DNA of 64,000 nt. Origin: M55B111 sp964614065. Its GTDB lineage: Bacteria; Bipolaricaulota; Bipolaricaulia; M55B111. Under the pieces are notes generated by a model. It did not search any database. It was given only the letters and a program-made list of their open reading frames with translations, and was not told the origin of the DNA. This document shows, one piece after another, positions 1-7,917 of the stretch; the stretch's first letter is position 1, and every line of letters starts with the position of its first letter. The stretch covers positions 32,596-96,595 of the forward strand of contig CAZTJJ010000001.1 in assembly GCA_964614065.1 (NCBI GenBank), given 5' to 3'. Position numbers and translations under genes: made by a program.

Positions 1-200
1 ATACAGTTATGCGGTCAAAAGTGGACTATTTTACTCCACATTTGTTACCATTATACGACTGGTTTCGTCGCCTGTCAACTGATCACAAGCATGGTAATTT
101 TGTTCTATCCAGCTCTGTTGACCTATTGAGTTAAACTTGGAACGGGTACGATATCCGCTTGGTTTTTGGTTGAGAAGGAGTGCTGGACCAATTACCCGTC

Positions 201-266
201 TTCAAATTCAGCCTTCTATTCCAATGTTTTTCTACAAGCCCCACCCCTTGGATTGGGGTAATTGAC
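201..266 (+). repeat. TTGAC-ended palindromic repeat, copy 1 (right part only)
   Basis: About 42 bases from 201 match 49792-49832 with only a few differences. They are followed by a hairpin (CCCCA 239-243 with TGGGG 254-258) and the terminal pentamer TTGAC at 262-266. The left hairpin seen in the copies at 37433 and 49591 is not found here. The arrangement recalls the right ends of IS200/IS605-type elements, but no transposase is present, so this assignment is inference. Confidence 0.6.
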
Positions 267-304
267 TTAACCTGGGGTAGATTGCGGAGCAATTTGTTGA
301 ACGG

Positions 305-333
305 TTGAAATAGAGATTTTTGCCAGTTATGAT
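305..333 (+). promoter_or_regulatory. Promoter of the hrcA-grpE-dnaK-dnaJ operon
   Basis: TTGAAA (305-310), a 17-base spacer and TATGAT (328-333) form a good sigma-70 type promoter. Transcription should begin near 340, inside the CIRCE element, which fits HrcA repression. Confidence 0.7.
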
Positions 334-334
334 T

Positions 335-361
335 TTAGCAGTCTTGAGGTATGAGTGCTAA
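335..361 (+). promoter_or_regulatory. CIRCE operator for HrcA
   Basis: TTAGCAGTC (335-343), nine bases, then GAGTGCTAA (353-361). This matches the CIRCE consensus TTAGCACTC-N9-GAGTGCTAA with one mismatch in the left arm. It overlaps the predicted transcription start and contains the GAGGT ribosome binding site of hrcA (346-350) in its spacer, so bound HrcA would block the promoter, and an RNA hairpin could mask the binding site. Confidence 0.9.
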
Positions 362-364
362 TTT

Positions 365-1387
365 ATGAAAAACAGAAAAGAACTAATATTAAAAGAGATT
401 GTTGATCATTACATTGATTCGGGGGAACCCGTTTCTTCTAAGGTATTGTTGGATAAATATGATCTTAGTTACTCCTCTGCCACTATAAGAAACGACATGC
501 ACGAGCTGGAAGAAGAAGGGTTCCTGAAAAAGCCATACACTTCGGGGGGACGAATTCCTACAGTCGAGGGCTATCGGTATTTCGTGAACTGGCTACTTGA
601 GTTATCGGAGCTCTCCCACGAGGAACAGAAGGCGGTTGTAGAGGCATACGAATTTGAACATCAGAATACGGAGAGATTGCTCAGAAATACGGCATCATTG
701 TTATCGAACATTACTGGCTATACTGGTTTCGTGCTAGGACCGAATTTGGAAGACCGCCAGGTGGCATTCTTCACACTGACTCAACTTGACAAGCATCATT
801 TGTTGGCGATATTAGTTACAGATGTTGGCTTGGTGGAAAATCGAGTGATAAAGTCGAAGAAAGAAGTCGACGGAAAGCAATTAAACAAAATTGTGCCCAT
901 GCTCACCGACCGCCTTCAAGGTAAGAAGATCGAGGACTTAATGAAGTTAAAGGACGTTAGTCTCAATGAAGAGGGTTGGTACAATAAATTGACTCGAGAT
1001 TCCTTCTTGTTTGTCAAAAAATTTATGCAGGAAAGAAGCTATCGAAGATTATACACTGAAGGTTTGTTAAACCTGATAAGCGAAGATCCTCACAATGACC
1101 AGGATGCCCGTCAACTGAAACAAGCACTGAAGTGGCTTGACGAGGAAACTTTGTCTAAGATGACAGAAAAATGCGACGAGGATAACAACGACATGAACGT
1201 GTTAGTCGGGATTGACGATGATTCACAGTTTTTGCCGTACAGCCTCATTACCAAAAACCTGGCAAACTGCTCTAGTTCCCTGGGAGTATTGGGTCCGATT
1301 GATATGGATTACAGTAAATCATTTTCGACCGTTCAGTATATCGGAAATAGATTGGATTCCTTGTTAACTGCCGGAAAAAGAAATTAA
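365..1387 (+). CDS. hrcA: Heat-inducible transcription repressor HrcA
   Basis: HrcA binds CIRCE operators and represses class I heat-shock genes; GroEL normally keeps it active. The 340 residues are the usual length. The N-terminal winged helix-turn-helix spans about residues 1-75, with the signatures SSATIRNDM and SGGRIPTVEGYRYFV, followed by the GAF-like dimerisation part and a C-terminal stretch ending LGPIDMDYSKSF, all typical of the family. It is the first gene of hrcA-grpE-dnaK-dnaJ and has a near-perfect CIRCE directly upstream, so it is autoregulated. The ATG at 365 is chosen because the family N-terminus begins right there. Confidence 0.97.
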   Translation: MKNRKELILKEIVDHYIDSGEPVSSKVLLDKYDLSYSSATIRNDMHELEEEGFLKKPYTSGGRIPTVEGYRYFVNWLLELSELSHEEQKAVVEAYEFEHQNTERLLRNTASLLSNITGYTGFVLGPNLEDRQVAFFTLTQLDKHHLLAILVTDVGLVENRVIKSKKEVDGKQLNKIVPMLTDRLQGKKIEDLMKLKDVSLNEEGWYNKLTRDSFLFVKKFMQERSYRRLYTEGLLNLISEDPHNDQDARQLKQALKWLDEETLSKMTEKCDEDNNDMNVLVGIDDDSQFLPYSLITKNLANCSSSLGVLGPIDMDYSKSFSTVQYIGNRLDSLLTAGKRN

Positions 1388-1408
1388 TGACAGCTGAGGT
1401 GATTGATA

Positions 1409-2020
1409 ATGGAGAAAGAACCCAAGACGGAAGACTTAGAAGCTGAAGACACTGAGGAAGAATATGAGGACTTTCAGGAGGAAGGTCATGTAGCGCAAGA
1501 TCAAGAAGAAACCTCTCCAGATAAAGATTCAGAGAAGTTGACTCAACTGAAGCACCAGCTCAGAGAGAAAGAGGAAAAGATCGAGAGCTTGGAAGATAGA
1601 ATTCAACATTTACAGGCAGACTTTGAGAACTATAAAAAGAGACATAAACAGGAAATAGAGGATGCGGAGCTTGAAGCCCGTGGGGATGTCATCGTGGACG
1701 TAGTATCGGTTTATGATAATTTGGATAGAGCGTTTAAAAGTTTTGAAAAAAACGACGATACGGAATCCTTTATTGAAGGGATAGAAAAAATCTATGCACA
1801 GTTTACCGAAGTCTTGTCTAAAAGGGATGTGTGCCCCATAGAGGCTGAGGGTGAAAAATTCGATCCCAAGAAACATCAAGCGCTTATGAAAGTAGAGTCG
1901 GATGAAGATGATCATAATGAAATAACTGAGGAATTTGAACGTGGATATATGTATAGAGGTAGGGTCTTGAAGCCAAGCAAAGTGAAGGTGAATATTCATC
2001 CTCCAGAGGGAGGAGACTGA
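1409..2020 (+). CDS. grpE: Nucleotide exchange factor GrpE
   Basis: GrpE releases ADP from DnaK and so resets the chaperone cycle in the cytoplasm. The protein has a very acidic, disordered N-terminus, a long coiled coil at about residues 40-95 (with the family motif ADFENYKKR) and a C-terminal beta head (GYMYRGRVLKPSKVKV). The frame is also open from a TTG at 1403, but GAGGTG at 1396-1401 sits seven bases before the ATG at 1409 and only one base before the TTG. The ATG giving 203 residues is therefore preferred. It lies 21 bases after hrcA and 34 bases before dnaK. Confidence 0.95.
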   Translation: MEKEPKTEDLEAEDTEEEYEDFQEEGHVAQDQEETSPDKDSEKLTQLKHQLREKEEKIESLEDRIQHLQADFENYKKRHKQEIEDAELEARGDVIVDVVSVYDNLDRAFKSFEKNDDTESFIEGIEKIYAQFTEVLSKRDVCPIEAEGEKFDPKKHQALMKVESDEDDHNEITEEFERGYMYRGRVLKPSKVKVNIHPPEGGD

Positions 2021-2054
2021 GATATATAACCAAAAATTGGGAGGTAGTTAACTT

Positions 2055-3935
2055 ATGGCGAAAGAAAAAATAATCGGGATAGATTTAGGGACGACAAATT
2101 CATGTGCAGCAATCCTTGAAGGTGGAGAACCGGAAATCATTACAAATGCTGACGGAAATAGAACTACACCTTCTGTGGTAGCATTTACTGATGAAGACGA
2201 GTTGCTGGTCGGAGAGACTGCCAAACGACAGGCGATTACTAACCCTGATAGAACGGTGAGTTCAATCAAGCGAAAGATGGGGGAGGACTATACCGTCAAA
2301 ATCTCTAAGAACGGTGAGGCCAAGGATTACACTCCAGAACAGATATCCTCTATGATTTTGCGGAATATCAAGGAAGACGCCGAGAGTCGTATAGGTAGAG
2401 AGTTAAAAAAAGCAGTTATCACAGTTCCAGCCTACTTTAACGACAGTCAGAGACAAGCTACCAAGGACGCAGGCAAGCTGGCCGGGTTGGAGGTTGCCCG
2501 CATAATTAACGAACCTACAGCTGCTTCTCTAGCTTACGGGCTAAAAGATGTGAGCGACCAGACTATTCTTGTGTATGACCTGGGTGGAGGAACTTTCGAT
2601 GTATCTATCCTGGAATTGGGAGACGGCGTCTTCGAAGTGGTCTCAACTGACGGTGACACAAAACTTGGTGGCGACGACTTCGATCAAAAGATCGTAGATT
2701 GGTTGGTTGATCGGTTTAGAAAGCAGGAAGGTATGGATTTATCAAATGATACTAGTGCGTTACAAAGGATGAGGACTGCTGCTGAAGAAGCTAAGAAGGA
2801 GCTTTCGTCTAGAAAGGAAACCACGGTAAATTTACCTTATATTACAGCAGATCAAACGGGGCCAAAACACTTAGAGGAGAAACTGACCAGAGCAAAGTTC
2901 GAAGGTATGATTGATAAACATCTCTCTCGGACAATGGATATACTCGAATCTGCTCTTTCCGCAGCAGATATGGATAAGGACGATATAGATCAGGTAGTTT
3001 TGGTCGGCGGTTCAACCCGGATTCCGCGCGTGCAAGAGCTAATAGAAGAACACGTGCCTGGTAAAGTAAACAAAGAAATTAACCCCGATGAAGTTGTAGC
3101 CCGCGGTGCCGCGGTTCAAGGTGGTGTGCTTGCCGGTGAAGTGGACGATCTGGTTTTACTTGACGTTACTCCATTGACTCTGGGGATTGAAACCCTGGGC
3201 GGAGTGACTACACCCCTAATTGACAAAAATACCACTATACCCACCGAGAAATCGAAAACGTTTTCTACTGCCGAGAACAACCAGACTACTGTGGATATCC
3301 ACGTTGTTCAGGGTGAGCGTAAGATGGCCAAGGATAACAAAAGCATAGGTAGGTTCCAGTTGACAGGTATTCCTCCCGCTCCTAGAGGTGTTCCACAGAT
3401 AGACGTTAACTTTAGCATAGATGCAGACGGAATTCTTAACGTATCAGCTGAAGACAAGGGCACAGGAAAATCCGAATCGATTACCATTGAAGAACCCTCC
3501 CGATTATCCGAAGAAGAGATAGAAGAGATGAAGCAAGAAGCCGAAAAACACAAGGAAGAAGATAAACGTAAAGCCGAGAGAATAGAAGCTAGGAACAGGG
3601 CAGACCAACTTATCTACTCAACACAACAAAGCCTCGAACAGTTTGGCGATAAGTTAGACGCTGATACGAGGAAGAAAATAGATCAGGCAATAAGCGACCT
3701 TCAAGGATTAATCGAAGAGGAAGCATCGAAGGAGCAATTGGAAGAAGGCATTGAAAGATTAAATGATGTAGCTCAAGAGATCGGGCAGACGGCCTATCAA
3801 GGACAAGGAGCTCAGGGTGGGCAACCCGGTCAAGGTGGACCGACATCTGGAGGACAACAGCCAGGCACATCTACTGGTGAGTCCGATGATGAATACGTTG
3901 ATGCTGAATATGAGGAACCGGAGGATGAAGAGTAA
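2055..3935 (+). CDS. dnaK: Chaperone protein DnaK (Hsp70)
   Basis: ATP-driven Hsp70 chaperone. The 626-residue protein has the phosphate-1 motif GIDLGTTNS near residue 8, the second phosphate loop DLGGGTFDVS near residue 175, the interdomain linker DDLVLLDVTPL near residue 365, and the substrate-binding domain with its helical lid. It ends in a Gly/Gln-rich tail and an acidic terminus. GGGAGG about 12 bases upstream supports the ATG. It sits between grpE and dnaJ under the CIRCE promoter. Nothing is missing or odd. Confidence 0.98.
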   Translation: MAKEKIIGIDLGTTNSCAAILEGGEPEIITNADGNRTTPSVVAFTDEDELLVGETAKRQAITNPDRTVSSIKRKMGEDYTVKISKNGEAKDYTPEQISSMILRNIKEDAESRIGRELKKAVITVPAYFNDSQRQATKDAGKLAGLEVARIINEPTAASLAYGLKDVSDQTILVYDLGGGTFDVSILELGDGVFEVVSTDGDTKLGGDDFDQKIVDWLVDRFRKQEGMDLSNDTSALQRMRTAAEEAKKELSSRKETTVNLPYITADQTGPKHLEEKLTRAKFEGMIDKHLSRTMDILESALSAADMDKDDIDQVVLVGGSTRIPRVQELIEEHVPGKVNKEINPDEVVARGAAVQGGVLAGEVDDLVLLDVTPLTLGIETLGGVTTPLIDKNTTIPTEKSKTFSTAENNQTTVDIHVVQGERKMAKDNKSIGRFQLTGIPPAPRGVPQIDVNFSIDADGILNVSAEDKGTGKSESITIEEPSRLSEEEIEEMKQEAEKHKEEDKRKAERIEARNRADQLIYSTQQSLEQFGDKLDADTRKKIDQAISDLQGLIEEEASKEQLEEGIERLNDVAQEIGQTAYQGQGAQGGQPGQGGPTSGGQQPGTSTGESDDEYVDAEYEEPEDEE

Positions 3936-3976
3936 ATCCCCCCTTTAATATTTGAGAGATAATAAGGGCCGGTAAT

Positions 3977-5140
3977 ATGGCGAAAGACTACTACAAGATT
4001 TTAGGCGTGGATGAGGATGCCTCGGAACAGGAAATAAAAAAAGCATATAGAGAGAAGGCTAAACAGTTTCATCCGGATATGAATCCGGATATAGACAAAG
4101 ATGAAGCAGAGAAGAAATTCAAGGAAGTAACTGAGGCTTACGAGGTACTCTCTGATCCTGAGAAGAGAGCACAATACGATAGATTTGGACATGCCGGCCC
4201 TCAACAGGGATTCGACTTTAACAGTCAAGATTTTGAGCGAGCAAGAAGCGCTTTTTCCGGTGGACCCTTTGATGACATATTTGACATGTTTTTTGGCGAA
4301 GGGCCAAGAAGAACTGGAAGAAGAACAGCTGCACAGAAAGGGGAAGATCTTCAGAGAAAGTTACGAATTTCTCTTGAAGACGCTGCCAACGGAACCAGGG
4401 TGAAGTTCTCTATTCCTCGGTTCGTTTGGTGTGACAAATGTGATGGTGAGGGAGTAAAGCCCGGCACGTCCAAGCGTACCTGCCCGCATTGTAATGGGAC
4501 AGGGGAAATAAGGCAGAAACAACAAACGATGCTTGGTAGCTTTGTTAACGTGCGAACTTGTCCAAAATGCGGTGGCACTGGTGAGATTATAGATGAGCCT
4601 TGCCCAAAGTGTCGCGGAGAAGGACGAGTAAAAGAGAAAACTGAAATTTCCGTTAAAGTTCCACCGGGAGTGCAGGATGGTTCGCGGTTAAGGTTGAGGG
4701 GTAAGGGGAACGCTGGCCGAAAAGGTGCTCCCACCGGTGATCTGTTCATCGTTGTTGAGATCAAGCAGCACGACACGTTTATTCGGAAGGGTGACGACCT
4801 TTTAGCTACTGTTCCAGTGAATTTTACCCAGCTCGCTTTGGGAGATACCATTAAAGTGCCTACGATTGATGGAGTGGACCGAGTTGAAATTAAGCCAGGT
4901 ACCCAGCCCGGAGCAAAACTCAGGCTTAGAAATCGGGGAATTCCTCATTTGAATAATAGAGGAAAGGGCGATGAGATTATTCGCTTGAAAGCCCTCACCC
5001 CGAAAAATATCAGCGCGAAAGAGCGAGAGCTACTTCAAAAACTGGATGATTCGTTGAAAAATCCAATTGACAACCATTCCGACGATAACGATTCTTTTTT
5101 TGACAGACTGAAAAAATTTAGAGAGGAGTTTACAAAATAG
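3977..5140 (+). CDS. dnaJ: Chaperone protein DnaJ (Hsp40)
   Basis: DnaJ delivers substrates to DnaK and stimulates its ATPase. The type I layout is complete in 387 residues. The J domain has the HPD motif (FHPDMNPD, near residue 33). A Gly/Phe-rich linker with FDFNSQDFERARSAFSGG-like sequence follows. The zinc domain has four CxxCxGxG repeats at about residues 152-215, and the two C-terminal beta domains complete the protein. It lies 41 bases after dnaK and closes the heat-shock operon. The gene beyond it is on the opposite strand, so transcription probably ends in the spacer. Confidence 0.97.
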   Translation: MAKDYYKILGVDEDASEQEIKKAYREKAKQFHPDMNPDIDKDEAEKKFKEVTEAYEVLSDPEKRAQYDRFGHAGPQQGFDFNSQDFERARSAFSGGPFDDIFDMFFGEGPRRTGRRTAAQKGEDLQRKLRISLEDAANGTRVKFSIPRFVWCDKCDGEGVKPGTSKRTCPHCNGTGEIRQKQQTMLGSFVNVRTCPKCGGTGEIIDEPCPKCRGEGRVKEKTEISVKVPPGVQDGSRLRLRGKGNAGRKGAPTGDLFIVVEIKQHDTFIRKGDDLLATVPVNFTQLALGDTIKVPTIDGVDRVEIKPGTQPGAKLRLRNRGIPHLNNRGKGDEIIRLKALTPKNISAKERELLQKLDDSLKNPIDNHSDDNDSFFDRLKKFREEFTK

Positions 5141-5168
5141 ACTGAGGCGATTATATACTGAACATCCT

Positions 5169-5230
5169 TAGCAGGTAAACTGATTAAGCAACAGACTTAA
5201 ACTGTCAGTGGTTTGCTAGAAATCTTTTTA
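5169..5230 (+). terminator. Possible terminator after dnaJ
   Basis: TAGCA (5169-5173) can pair with TGCTA (5214-5218), with a short ACTG/CAGT pairing inside, followed by TTTTT at 5225-5229. The stem is imperfect. The place, between convergent genes, is right for a terminator. Confidence 0.35.
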
Positions 5231-5232
5231 TG

Positions 5233-6381
5233 TTAGGGGCCTATGGCAGCAAAAATATCCAATAACCGTTCCCGGTTAACCCCCTGTCCTAATAAATAGT
5301 AGAAACTTTCTTCAATTTGCCCGCCCACTTCCAGAATCGATCTGTCAAGATTGTCAGAGAGCCGATCTTGGACGCTTTTACCTCTGTCTGCAACTTTGAT
5401 CTTTTTGTCGTTGACCTCTGTTTCTTCGCCGTTTTCAGATAGGTAAGCTCTGTGCCTATTCATTTCTCTCGAGAGATAGTTACCCGCCAGCAACTGTAGA
5501 GATGATTTTTCCTCTTCTTTAGAAGAAGATAGAAAACCAATTGAGGCGTAAGCACGATCCTTTTTCTGGTTAATCATCATGGATAACCTGTCGCCCATGG
5601 GCTCGAACCCTTCTTCTTCGATTTTTTCTAGATCAAGTGGTATAGGGAATTCTTCTGAAAATTGGTCTTCAGTAAAGTCTTTTTGTTCAAAGAGCAGATC
5701 TATCTTGGATGAATCAAATTCGAAGTTCTTCTCGGAAAGTTTGTCAACTTGATAGTCGGAGTATTCTACGAAAATAGGCCCTCCCTGACTACTTGGAAAT
5801 CGCAGTTGATCACGTTGCCCTGGGTGATAGGTAATCTTCAAAGGCAGATTAGTTTCAGTGTCTATGGCAAGTTCAGCCTTGTCCAGGCTAAAAACTTCGT
5901 CCTTTAAGAATAGTGATCTTTGAGTCACTTTCGGTTTCAATCCCAATCTTTGTACTTTTCTGCCGCTAATTTTGCCTTCCCCGTTGTCTTTAAGCAAGAA
6001 ATCTTTAACTAAGGTGGTTAAGAATTTCAGCTGGCCAATTACGTCGACTCCACCAAATGGAGAGTAGATGTTTTTACCTTCCTTTTTTATTGCTGTATCT
6101 TTGTTCAGCATATGTAACCAGGTCGATTTCCCGTCGTAAGTGATTTTAGTATTCTCGAGATCGTCGCCATTGAATTCAGGACCACCAAAAAGCTTCGTTT
6201 CAAATTCCTCGAGAGGGTTGGAGAATTCGTCGTATTCAACTGTAAGTTTTCGAGGCTTCTTAAATCTGAGATGTGCTTGAATCCTCAGATTTCCAGCGGT
6301 GATCTCCTGATCACATTCAAAACTTTGGAGATTTTCGTAGGCTTCACCGGTTTTTAGAGCGAAATCGCGTAGATTTATCAT
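5233..6381 (-). CDS. LolA/RseB-like fold protein without signal peptide
   Basis: The 382-residue protein resembles outer membrane lipoprotein-sorting (LolA-type) and RseB/MucB-like proteins. It alternates beta strands such as GNLRIQAHLRFKKPRKLTVEY and FSLDKAELAIDTETNLPLKI, and its C-terminal part (ISGRKVQ, then KIKVADRGKS ... ESFYYLLGQGVNRERLLDIFAAI) recalls the usual end of such families. LolA proteins are periplasmic, yet here the first residues (MINLRDFALKTGEAYENL) contain no hydrophobic segment, so it may act in the cytoplasm or the start may be upstream. It follows the M42 peptidase gene by 31 bases. The function is not established. Confidence 0.6.
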   Translation of the reverse strand: MINLRDFALKTGEAYENLQSFECDQEITAGNLRIQAHLRFKKPRKLTVEYDEFSNPLEEFETKLFGGPEFNGDDLENTKITYDGKSTWLHMLNKDTAIKKEGKNIYSPFGGVDVIGQLKFLTTLVKDFLLKDNGEGKISGRKVQRLGLKPKVTQRSLFLKDEVFSLDKAELAIDTETNLPLKITYHPGQRDQLRFPSSQGGPIFVEYSDYQVDKLSEKNFEFDSSKIDLLFEQKDFTEDQFSEEFPIPLDLEKIEEEGFEPMGDRLSMMINQKKDRAYASIGFLSSSKEEEKSSLQLLAGNYLSREMNRHRAYLSENGEETEVNDKKIKVADRGKSVQDRLSDNLDRSILEVGGQIEESFYYLLGQGVNRERLLDIFAAIGP

Positions 6382-6412
6382 TGGATCACCCGATAGGTGG
6401 AGTTAGTTAATT

Positions 6413-7477
6413 TTAAAACAGCTCGTACTTTTCTTCGTGAATTGTTTCAACGGTCTTCGCAATTAAATCTATTATATGATCTAGATCTGCGAGGCTGACT
6501 AACTCGCATGGACTGTGCATGTATCTGTTGGGAATAGAAATTAGCGCGGTGGCTACGCCGGAGCGAGTTAATTGGATAGCGTTAGCGTCCGTTCCTGTTC
6601 CACCTGGGGCCCCGACGACTTGATAAGGAATGTTATTAGTTTCCGCTGTCTCTTCCATTTTCTTCAGCAGTACCGGGTTTATGTTGGGACCTTTGGAAAG
6701 GATAGGTCCTGAATCAATTTTTGTTTCACCAACCTTTCTCTTTTCTTTATCCATCATTGGTGTGTCTGTGGCAAAGCCAACGTCTACAGCAATCCCAACG
6801 TCAGGATTTATGCCGTATGCAGAGGTGATTGCTCCTCTTAAGCCGATTTCTTCCTGTACGGTTGCTACTGCGTGAACCTCAGCCTGTGGCTGTAAGTCAG
6901 ACAACTTTCTGGCAGCTTCTAGGACCACGAACCCGCCGCTTTTGTCGTCAAACCCCCTTGCTGCTACTATGTTTCCTTGGAGCCTCTCAAATGAGTAACC
7001 TAGAACTCCTGGACTGCCTACCTCGACTAGCTCTTTAGCCTCCTCTTTGTCAGAAACACCAATGTCGATCCACAGATTTTCTGGCTTGACGACTTCCTTT
7101 TTATCCTCTTCTTCCATTAGATGTATCGGTTTTCTGCCAATAACACCGGTTATGGTTCCATTTTTTCCCTCTAGTTGAACTCTCTGGCCGGGAAAAACTT
7201 GGTTGTCCCACCCGCCGATAGTGGTAAAAAACAAATACCCTTCGTCATTGATTTGGCTTATCATTATCCCAATTTCGTCAGTATGGCCGGCAAGCATGAC
7301 AGTGGGGTTGCCCCCTTTATTGACGACGGCGAAAGAGTTACCGTGCCGATCACCGTGTACATCGTCAGCGAAAATCTGTGCTTCGTCTTTCCACAATTTT
7401 GCGGCTTTTTCTTCAAATCCCGAGGGACTGATTGTATTTACGTATTCTTCAAGGAATTCGAGTGTTTTTTCGTTCAT
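6413..7477 (-). CDS. M42 family metallo-aminopeptidase
   Basis: Cobalt- or zinc-dependent aminopeptidase of family M42 (glutamyl aminopeptidase/tetrahedral TET type, sometimes annotated FrvX or cellulase M). The ligands and catalytic residues are visible: H65 and D67 in AGHTDEIG, Asp in RGFDDKSG, the Glu pair in QEEIGLRGA, Asp in AVDVG, and His in NRYMHSPCE. The 354 residues are the normal length. It probably trims peptides in the cytoplasm, which suits its divergent neighbour, a peptide importer. A plausible promoter (TTGAAA at 7530-7525, CAATAT at 7507-7502) and a GGAGGCG ribosome binding site precede it. It leads a two-gene minus-strand unit. Confidence 0.93.
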   Translation of the reverse strand: MNEKTLEFLEEYVNTISPSGFEEKAAKLWKDEAQIFADDVHGDRHGNSFAVVNKGGNPTVMLAGHTDEIGIMISQINDEGYLFFTTIGGWDNQVFPGQRVQLEGKNGTITGVIGRKPIHLMEEEDKKEVVKPENLWIDIGVSDKEEAKELVEVGSPGVLGYSFERLQGNIVAARGFDDKSGGFVVLEAARKLSDLQPQAEVHAVATVQEEIGLRGAITSAYGINPDVGIAVDVGFATDTPMMDKEKRKVGETKIDSGPILSKGPNINPVLLKKMEETAETNNIPYQVVGAPGGTGTDANAIQLTRSGVATALISIPNRYMHSPCELVSLADLDHIIDLIAKTVETIHEEKYELF

Positions 7478-7501
7478 TGTTTTTCGCCTCCAGACTTTTG
7501 A

Positions 7502-7530
7502 ATATTGACAAAATAACGAATAATTTTCAA
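7502..7530 (-). promoter_or_regulatory. Candidate promoter of the M42 peptidase operon
   Basis: Read on the minus strand: TTGAAA (7530-7525), 17 bases, CAATAT (7507-7502). The -10 box is weak, but spacing and place are right. Confidence 0.4.
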
Positions 7531-7542
7531 CAAGCTGAGTTC

Positions 7543-7590
7543 ACCAAAATTAGCCGAGGAAGCCTAATAGCTTACTGCGGGGTTATTGAC
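7543..7590 (+). repeat. TTGAC-ended palindromic repeat, copy 2 (miniature)
   Basis: The first 22 bases (7543-7564) are identical to 37433-37454, and the copy ends in GGGGTTATTGAC (ending 7590) like the right ends of the other copies. The interior is deleted, so this looks like a left end joined to a right end. Confidence 0.6.
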
Positions 7591-7638
7591 TAGCTCCTTT
7601 GCTGATTTACTTTGGTTGAACTTCGTGCGCCATTCGCT

Positions 7639-7684
7639 GTTGACACTTCCTCCCCTGTGGAGAACGGGAAGTCTCTCCTCAACG
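7639..7684 (-). repeat. Possible IS200/IS605-type right-end remnant
   Basis: ACTTCC (7645-7650) pairs with GGAAGT (7667-7672), with a nested CTCC/GGAG pairing. On the minus strand this reads as a C-rich/G-rich hairpin followed by AGGAAGTGTCAAC, a layout I associate with right ends of TnpB-bearing IS605-family elements. No transposase or TnpB gene accompanies it. Confidence 0.35.
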
Positions 7685-7770
7685 TATGAGTTTCGAGTAC
7701 ATTTATTATGAGTCAATTCGCCTTTGTATCTCTGATTTCGCGTAGGGTCTTGCACCTAACACTTTACATG

Positions 7771-7799
7771 TTGACAAGGGTTTTCCATAGTCCTAATAT
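7771..7799 (+). promoter_or_regulatory. Strong promoter of the peptide ABC transporter
   Basis: A perfect TTGACA (7771-7776), a 17-base spacer and TAATAT (7794-7799). Predicted transcription start is near 7806, giving a 112-base leader. Confidence 0.75.
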
Positions 7800-7917
7800 T
7801 AAGGTGCAGCCTAGATATGGGGGGGTGAGAAAAACTCAAACTGTACTTGAATACTTTTCCAGACAGTGGTCTTACTAACTCTGGATTTTACTCAGTTCAA
7901 TTCAAGGAGGTATACTT

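Larger units (their letters stand above)
1..334. other. Intergenic region before hrcA with a partial repeat
   Basis: No convincing coding frame is seen. The stretch holds the right-hand part of a dispersed palindromic element (201-266) and, at its end, the hrcA promoter. The remainder is unassigned and may be the tail of whatever lies to the left of the window. Confidence 0.6.
7478..7917. other. Divergent intergenic region with repeat remnants and promoters
   Basis: This 440-base spacer holds the minus-strand promoter of the M42 gene, a miniature TTGAC-ended repeat (7543-7590), a second inverted-repeat remnant (7639-7684), and the strong promoter of the peptide transporter (7771-7799). A 112-base untranslated leader then runs to the start codon. 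A 63-residue frame on the minus strand here has no recognisable family and is not annotated. Confidence 0.7.

Noticed and set aside
7175..7501. Two overlapping + strand frames opposite the M42 gene
   Set aside because: Shadows of the real minus-strand aminopeptidase, which has all its active-site residues.
7564..7755. 63-residue open frame on the minus strand in the repeat region
   Set aside because: It runs through repeat remnants and a hairpin, has no family likeness or clear ribosome binding site, and is probably chance.
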